A stretch of 64,000 nt of DNA from Closterium sp. NIES-65 (lineage: Eukaryota; Streptophyta; Zygnematophyceae; Desmidiales; Closteriaceae). This document shows positions 31,644 to 42,000 of this stretch, one piece after another. How positions within the stretch are numbered: the stretch's first letter is position 1; each line of letters begins with the position of its first letter. Below the pieces are notes generated by a model that made no database searches, was not told the origin of the DNA, and was given only the letters and a program-made list of their open reading frames with translations. Location of the stretch: assembly GCA_948144175.1 (NCBI GenBank), contig CANXME010002125.1, positions 249,001 through 313,000 of the forward strand. Reading direction: 5' to 3'. The position numbers were made by a program, and so were the translations under genes.

Positions 31644-34455
31644 CTGGTTACCACAACCCAACAAATATCTATTCTTTTTAACAACAGAACGTTGAATAAA
31701 TTGAGTGTATTTTTCAGGCAGAGCGTTGATACTATCGTTAGTGGGAAGCTGCCTCTTGAAATAATTATCGGAACGGATACTAGACGGTGGGAAAGAGAGG
31801 ACGTAAGCTACTGGAATGACTCAAGACACTTGCCAACCCGTGGCTGACTAGAGTGAGACGACTCAAAACGGTTCTGCTAGGAGCCGTAACTGTGAGAACT
31901 AGGAAAGCTTAGGAGGGCCGAAAGCGCCATTGCGCGGTACGCTTCTATTGTAATGAAAGAGGGAACAGAAATGGAAGGCCGATCGTAAAGCGGGCAATTA
32001 GTGACCCCGCTAACAGTTCTGCAACGAAGCACGACAAGATCGTCAAGTGCTTGACAGCTAGTAGTTCGATATTCTTAGGGACCGGTTTGGAGTGAAGCGT
32101 TTGCGGATTGACTGCTATCAGCCAGTTTTAGACGCACGTGAACTGTAAGTGTAGCTTCATAAATACAGCTCGACAAGATCGTCAGGCGACGCGACTCCAG
32201 CTAGTCTCTTATGTACTGGCACAGCAAACTAGGTCTACGGTTTCGCGAGAAAGTTAGCAAATTGCTCACTGTCTACGCACAGGCGAACACTAAGGAGGAG
32301 CCAAGGAAGGAAACTACAGCGGAGAGTGACCTAACAAATGTGCTGAAATCGCATTGGTTTTGAACTAGTGGTTAGGTTAGGAGACTCCGTCCCGTTTTTA
32401 ATGAACACTCCAGTCCAGTGGCACAACGCCTCGAGTTGCCGCAACTATTGGCGTGGCATCCAGCTCATACCCTGCTGGCTTCCGCAACGAGACAACACTC
32501 TCCACCTACTTTCACTGGACCTGCCCAAAAGAGCAGAACCTATCAGCCTGCCAGTGATTGGGTCCGTGCGTGTATGCGTGCTGCTCGAACTCCTCTCTGC
32601 TCTCCTCCTCTTCTAATTTTCTCATTTTGTGGAATGACAGTGGTTGTTTGTGATGTGGAGAAAACAGAGGCAGGAGGGGGTGCTTTCAAGGCAAGGTGTG
32701 AGAGAGAGAGTGCGGAAAGTGAGGTTTTCCAGGTGAGATGCTTACATTTGTCGGTTCTGTGCCCGTCATTCTCCTCGACATGTTATCTCACATCCGTTCC
32801 ATACCACCCACCATCCCACTGGTGGTAATGCTTAGTTTTCCCACCCGAATGTTTTCTTTTGGCTTCTCTCGTCCATTTTCCGTAAATCGGAAAGTTCAAA
32901 GTGTACAGACTCCATATTTCACATACGGCAGGGAGGGGTTCCCAATATCTAAAATGTGTTCCTAGGAATTGAAAACAGTACTTTCGAGAAAGTGTTCAAT
33001 TTGGAACCCTCCATCCTCGTCAACCATGATTGTCGTCTCCCGTTCCTCCATCCTCCCACACTTTGGCCACACTGATCTGCACCAACCATCAGCTTCGCTT
33101 CGCATTCCCCTCAATTCCCCCAAACCGCGTTGGTTGAGGGGCCAAACCTCTCTCGGGAAAAGATCATGCAGGGGCCGAACAGTGCCAGAGGGGTGATCGT
33201 TCAAGGACCAAGAGGCCCGAAAACTACCAAACCGCTGCAAAAAACGATATTAACAAAGAGGTCTCGTTTGTTGCACGTAATTCTGTTACTAGTGGCATGC
33301 ACTGGCAAGCATTTTCGCTCGCGTGTCTTTTAGCGAGCCGACTCTGCTGGGAACTCTTAGGGCAGCAAAAAAAACTAAAACCCACAGGGAATCTGGATAC
33401 ATTTCCGGGATGGATCAACTCTAAAAAAGGGGACCTTCCTGGTATTCAGGGCTGATGCCTCCCGAGGCGCATCCGTTTCCGAATGGGTATTTTTTTTACT
33501 GTGCGTTTTCGATCGTGTTGGTGATATGTATCACCCATAATATAATATGTTGTTACGTACTCACGATTTGACACGCCGAATTTTAATTCCAGAACAAGGC
33601 GACGCGCGCGCTGTAGTTGACGGCGGTCAAAACCCTTATTGAATAAGTTTTACACGCATTTCTGTTTCTTCAGCAATTCTCTTTAACTCACGGCTCGGCT
33701 TGTTCGCCCAGCCGTGCGGGCAGCTCCGGGTCGAAATCCTACGGTCGATATTTTTCAGCCCTACTTCGATCACCTCTCTGGCACTGTTCGGCCCTAATAT
33801 GATCATTTCCCAGGTCTCTCTTTGGTACCGATCGACGTGGAGAACCTTGACGCGCGCGCATTGCAATGTATGCGCTGCGCGCATCATTCCGCTCCAGCGC
33901 CTGCTAGCTTGACATCCACGACGTGCGCGGAATGGGTTCGCAGCGCGGGGGAGTAGCCAACCACTGCTGCTGCTCTCAGAGAAAGGACAGCCACAATTGG
34001 TTCTGACAAGTGATGTTTCGGGAAAGCACTATGCTCCTTTCACAGGGCGCCACGTCGTACTGAGATCAGGAGCAGGACGGTTGAGGCTGCATCACGTATC
34101 TCGTTATGGGGTCAAGTTTGTGCTAATGTGGGTTCACATATTTTATTCTATGGGAGAACTGTCAACTACATTCGTCAACTAGACATATTTATAGATATAT
34201 CACGGATCAATGTCTTCCATATTTGTTACAAAACGCAGCCTAGTGAATTATTTTGCAAAAGTTGCCAACCTACACCAATTCTACAAAACTGATGCTGAGA
34301 GTGATCCATCCATGCGAGAGTGATACCAGCCGTAAGGGTTGCTTCCTTCCAACTCATCACCAAGTCTCCCCCTCCAGCACGAAGTGTGCTTGGTTCCCTG
34401 ATACCGTATACAAGAGCCCTTCCAAGCAACCTGCTGACAAGTTTGCATCCCTGCA
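31644..34455. other. 2.8-kb intergenic region
   Basis: It holds the promoter of the DUF3133 gene and the 3' end of the RETICULATA-related gene. Short open frames (for example 32418-32828, plus) show no family I recognise. A sequence around GGGCCGAACAGTGCCAGAG occurs on the plus strand at about 33140-33200 and inverted at about 33745-33815. This is an imperfect inverted repeat of about 45 bp, perhaps an old foldback insertion. Confidence 0.45.
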
Positions 34456-36744
34456 TCACTGCACTCCTGCCATCCGCGCCCAATCCACAAACTGACTGCT
34501 GCCATAGATGTTATTAGCAAACCTCACAGCCACTGTAAACGAGCCTGATAGCCATGGCAGGCTCCGAGCCACCGTCGAGCCATCAACCAGCCTCTCCAAA
34601 CCTGTGACGACCTGGTACCTGGGGTTGGAGGAAACTGCCATGAATGCTCCCCAGAGGAGGGCTGTTTTGAAGAGCGGTGGTGGTTTGACGTGGCTGTCCT
34701 TTGTATGAGCAGGCTCATCGCCCTTCTGACGCACACTTCTGAAACAAGGGGAGGAAAGAAGGGAAATACTGGCAAAATTATGCTGGAGGTTGAATAGAGT
34801 ATGCAAGTTTACATTGAATGTTCAGGTAGGATGCATGGGATAAACTTTGGAGCAATGGAGGATCATTCTTTTAACACGAGCATATGAGGAGCTACTAACA
34901 CGAGCATTGTCAACACCTCCGAGTGAACAGTGCCTCGTGTGGTTGTAACAGGCATTTGCTACCTCTTAAAAACGGAACCACAGCGTACCTCTTCAGGGTC
35001 ATCATGCCGTTAGCGATCCCCTGACCCAGAAGGCCCGATGCGAAGCCAAACCCTCCATACTCAACGCCCTGCCATTGTGAACAGAGGGAGGAAGCAGGGA
35101 AAGGAAGGAGAGGAGGGGACGGAGGTGGATGAGGAGAGGACAATTTTTGGAAGGCAAGCTGAGGACGATTGGAGGTGTTGGGGGAAGAAGAAACTACGGC
35201 TGTAAGTTTGATGGCCATGTAGCAAAGTTTAGACCTTTTAAGTTACCAAACGTGTCCCTGGCAGGGCAGCGAGGGAATTGATGGACGAGGGAGAGAATGA
35301 AGGGCTTTGGGCGAGAAAGTTTTGGGTTGGGATACGCGGGCAGGTTTATCACCTTGACGAAGAGGGTGACAGTTCGTTGGGCAGCCGAGAACTTTCGACC
35401 CGGAAGGGATGCCTCAAACACACTGTTATTGAGAAGAGGGAGGGGAGGGCGACAACGGGACATAAGAAGGGAAGGAAAGTAAGAATCAGCCATACATGAC
35501 AAAATGTACACAGTGGATCAAAGCTGTAATGGAATAAGGGTTTCATTAACCTTAACGGTTCACTGTTCTGACCTGCTAGGGAGCGCCGAGAGCGCAGCAG
35601 AAACCCCACGTGGCAAGATGCGTGGCAACCGTCCACCAGCTGCTGACGTGGCGAATCTCGCGGCTGGCGCGAGCGAGCCCACGACGGCGCCGCCCATAAT
35701 GATTCCGACGAGCATATCCGAGAGGTAGAGGTCGAACTCCTTCCAGAAATCGTCGCCTCGCTTCTGCACCTCCGCGAACGTCGCGCACGCGCAGTCGATG
35801 GCGATCTGACAAAAACAAAACATTCGCGAAAATGTCAGTAGGATGTGGTAAGTCGAGTGAAACAGCGAATGACGAACGCGAGTTCGCAATTGACCTCCAA
35901 CAGGCACCTCCGTTAACCATGCAACTTGCGTACCCGACTCGATCGAGTTACTCACCTCCGTAAAAACTTTGAACAGGAACGAAGGGTCCATCAAGAGCCG
36001 GTTACGAAGCGCCGCGCAGTTGCTTATAGCGGGGCCCAGAGACGAGTTCTGCAGGTCCATGAACCTCTGTAGAATCACTTCCGATATACCGTGCTCCCGT
36101 GCGTGTAGCAGCATATCTTCTGGAAGCGTTAAGCCCTTCCGCAGCAGAACCGCCTCGACGCGCGGCCATCCCAATAGCGCGCCGAAATCTCTGCCCCTTC
36201 CGCTCTCATCTCCGCCAGCGTCTCCCCCGCCTCCTCCGCCTCCTCCGCTTCCGCCCGACCGCCCGTCCCCGTTGTTTCCGCCGTCTTCGCCGTCTCCGCC
36301 CCTGAACGATCCGCCGTCTCCCCCTCCTCGGCCCGTGTCCGTCATCGCTTCTGGCTCTTCCGCGACGGGCGGCGGCGGCGCAAGGATGGCGGCTTGCGCG
36401 CGGAGAGTGGTTCCGCGGTGGCCCCCGTCCTTCCGCCAGCTTTTGCCGGAGTTACCGGCGGGATTCGCGCCGGAACTGACGGCGATGTCGCGATCCAGAT
36501 TTGAGAAGACGACGAAGTTGACGGCGGCCGGTGAGGCTGTGACGGTTAGCCGACTGGAGAAGCTAGCGGAGAACGAGCAAACGTCAACTCCGGGCATCCG
36601 GGGGGTGCTACCGAGCGCGGAAACACAGACGGAACCTTGAGCCGCTGGAGGCGCGGAACGACAGGCGACGACGGGCGCGGGGAGTGCTGCGGAGTGTGTT
36701 CCGCGCATGTGCGCGACCGAGGAAACGTTGACCCGGACAGCCAT
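34456..36744 (-). CDS. RETICULATA-related chloroplast protein (DUF3411)
   Basis: Exons 36744..35956, 35805..35573, 35422..35353, 35068..34989 and 34738..34456 give 484 codons plus stop. The family sits in the chloroplast envelope. Arabidopsis RETICULATA affects leaf mesophyll and amino-acid balance, and the molecular activity is unknown. The N-terminus (MAVRVNVSSVAH) has transit-peptide composition, followed by a Gly/Asp-rich linker that is probably disordered. DUF3411 signatures in order are 'NRLLMDPSFLFKVFTE', 'CATFAEVQKRGDDFWKEFDL', 'LSDMLVGIIMGGAVVGSLAP', 'VFEASLPGRKFSAAQR', 'GLLGQGIANGMM', 'KPPPLFKTALLWGAFMAVSS' and 'FTVAVRFANNIYGSSQFVDW'. Length is typical. An in-frame Met 19 codons upstream also exists; the chosen start gives the cleaner transit peptide. 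The introns are short and free of exon echoes. Confidence 0.9.
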
Positions 36745-38654
36745 GGCTATAATGGGGATAATTTCGATGAACGGGTGTCGTAAGAAAACTAAATTTCTCA
36801 CAAGTGGTTAGAGATAATATACGTTGCTGCCCTTCTTGACTGATGCCTCAACGCTTCGGCTTAGGCAGAATGCGAGCTTACGAGGAATTAAACATGGCCA
36901 CGAGGTGAAGTACGGAGGCAGTTATCTAAGGTGTTTCACTCTGGTGCTCCAAGCGCTGCGACGTTCAGTGCAGTCGCAGCGAACGTGGATTCACTGCCGG
37001 ATCGACGTGTGACGTGTAACTTGCAACCCCTTCCGCGATTCGCTTCCGGAATCCTGGGAAGATTCGATCCACGTTTTGACTACGTCCCGTTTCCGTTTCG
37101 CAAGGCCGTCCGCTTCGTTTCTGTCGAGGTAAGACCTCCGCGGTACGCGACGCAAGCTCCTTCCAGCTACAAATGTTCACACTTCACGTCGGGTACGTTC
37201 GTCGACAGCAGTAGCAAAGGAGGAGTTACTTAAATTAGATTGGTCGAAGGCTACCAAACGACGCGAAAGCAACTCGATTGAAGCGACGAAGAGAGCCTTG
37301 CGGAACGTGCGTGCACTATCTAGGTTGAGAGTTTGAAAAAGGACCGGATGGTCTGGCCTTATGAAATCGTGGGAGCAATTTTGCGTTGTGATCAGGTGAA
37401 GCCGAAGCATATACCATCAACACGACATGTGATCAGAAACGGACCAGGAGCGGAAAGAGCAAATGAAAGACGAGCAGCGATGAACGAGAGGGACGAGGAT
37501 GACCGACTGACCAGCCATTGGCTGACATGCCATTTCTTGTGGCGGTGGCTGGTGCTGCTGCCATGTGGGAATTTGCGAACAAATCTGAACCAGCAGTGCG
37601 CCAGGCGCCGATAATTCGCCGACCTGAAGGGAACCAACCTGGGTTGCAGAACCACCAATCGCGTCGTAAGCGAAATTTTCTGGCGAATTAACGCCGCACG
37701 ATGGCCAAGCGAAAGTGTCGATCTGGAAACTGGAGGCTGTGATACACAATTTCAGCGCGACGCGAAAATTTGCGGCCCGATGGAGGGATGTGGTGTGATG
37801 GGGTAAGGTTATGCTGACTCATTTCGCCGCTGCGCGGCTGGAAACGGGGACCACGTGCAAGGTGATCAAGGGAGCAGTGAGCCCAGTTCCCAGCTTTGCT
37901 GGAGCTGGCTCGAGTGTTGACGTGGCTTCGCGAGGTCGACTCGAAGACTTATGTGGATGACAATTCGATATAGGAATCGCGGTAAATGTATTAGGTAGCA
38001 CACCAGAATTTGAACACGACAGCCATGTTAAAACAGGTTTGCCGAGTTACCCACATCCACATCCAGAGTTTTACATATGATGCATGATGTTCACCATGTC
38101 TTGCACAAATGGGCACATGGACGCTGTTGGGATGGAAAATCAGTCAGTACCTTTCCGCAACCATAAGTTGCTGATGTGCTGTCCATCTACCTTTGCAGAG
38201 ACCCAATTCCATCCATGCCACTCTCATTGCTGTACTGATCATTAGCTACCAGCATAGTGATAAATGGGTGAGTATACCCCACACAAGCCTCCCACGAACT
38301 AACTCATCGTGCAAACACTCAGGCACCTCAGAAACTACCACATTTAACCTAGACCCAGAATTCTCACAAAAGTTTTTTACCACTCCTGCCAAGCACTTCA
38401 GCGTGTCTGTACTCTTGACCGCAAGGCCTTTTGTTCCATACCATGCCCTTAAGTGGACTCCTAGGCACGCTCTTGGCACGTCGTTGTCCCAGAGACCCGA
38501 CTTTCGCCATCATGGTGTGCCATCTCATCTCCTCCACATCTCTCCCCACCCCACTCCCCCCCCCTTCCCCCCTTCTCAACCCTCTCCCACCACGCTTTCA
38601 CTGATGCTCCATCATGCTTCCTTCCTACCATCTTAGCACCCCCCTCCCCTTGCG
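36745..38654. other. Intergenic region between the RETICULATA-related gene and the EXO70 3' end
   Basis: This 1.9-kb stretch lacks recognisable genes. Minus-strand frames around 37392-37749 and 38246-38479 are open but match no family I know. It contains the promoter of the RETICULATA-related gene and, at its right end, 3' sequence of EXO70. Confidence 0.45.
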
Positions 38655-39010
38655 TCACTTGTGTTTCCCCACGGGACCGCTGCTGAGGGAGCCTGCCAGC
38701 ATCGTCTCCACCTCCTCACACGCCAGCACTGGTCTCCCTGACCCCCATCTCCTTCCCAACTCGCCCCCCCCCTCTACAAACACACGCACCACCCTCACTT
38801 GTGTTTCCCCACAGGACCGCTGCTGAGGGAGCCTGCCAGCATCGTCTCCACCCCCTCACACGCCAGCACTGACCCCTATCTCCTCTCCTCCCCACCATCC
38901 CCCCTCCCACCCCTTAGCACAAGCCTCTCCCTTGTGCTTCCACACGGGTCTGTGCTGAATGAATCTGCCAGCATCGTCTCCACCTCTTCACACGCCAGGA
39001 CTGGTCACCC
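38655..39010 (-). repeat. Three echoes of the EXO70 terminal exon, each with its own stop
   Basis: Copies at about 38655-38740, 38795-38885 and 38920-39010 repeat the 3' part of exon 13 ('VLACEEVETMLADS', then a Gly-Pro-Val-Gly-Lys-His-Lys-like end and stop). They lie downstream of the true exon and so would normally be 3' UTR or flank. T/C-rich spacers separate them. Confidence 0.88.
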
Positions 39011-39080
39011 TGACCCCCATCTCCTTCCCAAAACACCATCCCACCGCTCCTGCTTTCCCCCTCAATACAGATCACCACCC

Positions 39081-42000
39081 TCACTTGTGCTTCCCCACGG
39101 GACCGCTGCTGAAGGAATCTGCAAGCATCGTCTCCACCTCTTCACACGCCAGCACCCGCACGTCCAGTGACCGCTGGTTGCGCAGAATGTTGCTGCAGAG
39201 GGAGGGAATGAGAAGGTGAAGGTAAGGAGTGAGTTGGAGAGGGAGAGGAAGAGTGTTGGGCGAGAGCGGAAGAAAGCAAAAGTTGGATGGAACCAGCCCA
39301 CTTCCTCCCATGCCAGCACTTGTACGCCCAAGGGAAGGCGCAGCACAAGAGCAGAGAGCAGAGAGCAGAGCAGAGCAGAGCAGAGAGCAGAGCAGAGCAG
39401 AGCAGAGAGCAGAGCAGAGCAGAGCAGAGCAGAGCAGAGAGCAGAGCAGAGCAGAGCAGAGAGCAGAGAGCAGAGCAGAGCAGAGCAGAGCAGAGCAGAG
39501 CAGAGCAGAGCAGAGAGCAGAGCAGAGCAGAGCAGAGCAGAGCAGAGCAGAGCAGAGCAGAGCAGAGCAGAGCAGAGCAGAGCAGAGCAGAGCAGAGCAG
39601 AGCAGAGCAGAGCAGAGCAGAGCAGAGCAGAGCAGAGCAGAGAGCAGAGAGCAGAGCAGAGCAGAGCAGAGAGCAGAGCAGAGCAGAGCAGAGCAGAGAG
39701 CAGAGCAGAGAGCAGAGCAGAGCAGAGCAGAGCAGAGAGCAGAGCAGAGCAGGGCATAGCAAGAGCAACTGAGACAAGCCTCCCTCCCTCACCCATGTCA
39801 AACGATGAATTCACGGTGTTTGTCGAGTGAGCCTGAGAGCGTCTTGGCCTACACGTGCCATTGCCTGGCACCAGGGACCCATATCAATGACCAGAAAGTG
39901 ACAGCCCAGATTCTGACATGACAACCTACCCGTGTCGGATGATGAACTTGCGGTATTTGTCCAGCAGGCCTGAGAGGGTCTTGGCCTTGACATGCCATGC
40001 ATGCCCCCCCCCCTCCCCCCTTTCCCCCATCACTCACCCGTGTCGGATGATGAACTCGCGGTGTTTGTCCAGCAGGCCTTGAGGGTCTTGGCCTTGAGGG
40101 TCTTGGCCTTGAGGGTCTTGGCCTTGAGGGTCTTGGCCTTGAGGGTCTTGGCCTTGAGGGTCTTGGCCTTGAGGGTCTTGGCCTTGAGGGTCTTGGCCTT
40201 GAGGGTCTTGGCCTTGAGGGTCTTGGCCTTGAGGGTCTTGGCCTTGAGGGTCTTGGCCTTGACGTGCCATGTGATTCCAGTTGCCAGAAGAGGATCAACC
40301 ACTCACACACCACACCGCTACTGCTAGAGAGGAAACCCTGACCTGACCCTGACAACCCCTCCCTCACCCGTGTCGGATGATGAACTCGCGGTATTTGTCC
40401 AGCAGGCCCGAGAGGGTCTTGGCCTTGACGTGCGCGCGCAGCTCGCGATTGGTGATGGTCCATGCCATGTGGCGCTGCCTCATTTGCTCCAGGATGATGT
40501 TGAACGTCTTGAGACTGAAGGAGAGGGGGAGGTGGAGATGGGTGCAGAGGGATAAGGCAGGGCAAGGCATGGTTGGTGTTGGTCCATGCCATGTGGCGCT
40601 GCCTCATTTTCTCGAGAATGATGTTGAACGTCTTGAGGCTGGAAGGGAGGGAGAGAGCGGTGGAGATGGGAGGAAGGAACGGGGGTTGAGGGCATTGCAA
40701 GTCGTAATACCCCATATGCATGCCAAACGGAAGGTACAGTTGAGAAGTGCACTAGAACAGCATAGACAGACAAGGTCAAGAGAGCAAGTCTTGAACACGT
40801 CTAGGGGCTGATTTGATCAGAACGACGTGACGCACGCAACTCTTGAACCAAGCACTCACCGCTTGACGAGGGAGGCGGAGTCGAGGCGGTCATCCGAGGA
40901 GAACACCACGTCGAACTGCGATGCAGGAAGGGGGGCGGGGAGGGGAGGGGAGGGGAGGGGAGGAAAAGCGGGAGAGGGTTGAGGGGGAAACAGGAAGCTG
41001 CGAAGGGCGGATAAGGAGGCGGAGTCGAGGCGGTCATCCGAGGAGAACACCACGTCGAACTGCGATGCAGGGAGGGGGGCGGGGAGGCGAGGGGAGGCGA
41101 GGGGAGGCGAGGGGAGGCGAGGGGAGGGTAGGGGAGGGGAGGGGAGGGGAGGGGAGGGGAGGGGAGGGGAGGGGAGGGGAGGGGAGGGGAGGGGAGGAGA
41201 GGAGAGGGGAGGGGAGTCGAGGAGAGGGTAGGGGAGGGGAGGGGAGGGGAGGGTAGGGAGGGGAGGGGAGGGGAGGGTAGGGGAGGGTAGGGGAGGGGAG
41301 GGGAGGGGAGGGGAGGCGAGGGGAGGGGAGGGGAGGGGAGGGGAGGGGAGGGTAGGGGAGGGGAGGGGAGGGGAGGGGAGGGGAGGCGAGGGGAGGGGAG
41401 GGGAGGGGAGGGGAGGGTAGGGGAGGGTAGGGGAGGGGAGGGGAGGGGAGGGGAGGGGAGGGGAGGGGAGGGGAGGGGAGGGTAGGGGAGGGGAGGGGAG
41501 GGAGGGGAGGCGAGGGGAGGGGAGGGGAGGGGAGGGGAGGCGAGGGGAGGGGAGGGGAGGCGAGGGGAGGGGAGGGGAGGGGAGGGGAGGGGAGGAGAGG
41601 GGAGGGGAGGTAAGGGAATGGGGAAGGGGAGGGGAGGGGACGTAAGGGAATGGGGAAGGGGAGGGGAGGGGAGGGGACGTAAGGGAATGGGGAAGGGGAG
41701 GGGAGGAGAGGGGAGGGGAGGTAAGGAAATGAGGAAGGGGAGGGGAGGGGAGGGGAGGAGAGGGGAGGGGAGGTAAGGGAATGGGGAAGGGGAGGGGAGG
41801 GGAGGGGAGGAGAGGGGAGGGGACGTAAGGGAATGGGGAAGGGGAGGGGAGGGGAGGGGAGGGGAGGGGAGGGGAGGAGAGGGGAGGGGAGGTAAGGAAA
41901 TGGGGAAGGGGAGGGGAGGGGAGGGGAGGAGAGGGGAGGGGAGGTAAGGGAATGGGGAAGGGGAGGGGAGGGGAGGGGAGGAGAGGGGAGGGGAGGTAAG

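Noticed and set aside
38193-38636. Possible extra host gene (147 codons, plus strand)
   Set aside because: No recognisable domain, and its second half overlaps T/C-rich spacer sequence and EXO70 exon 13 echoes.
39216-39871. Long open frames on both strands over the AGAGC array (Ala/Leu/Cys/Ser or Glu/Gln/Ser/Arg repeats)
   Set aside because: A pentamer array is open in every frame. It lies in the last EXO70 intron and has no non-repeat homology.
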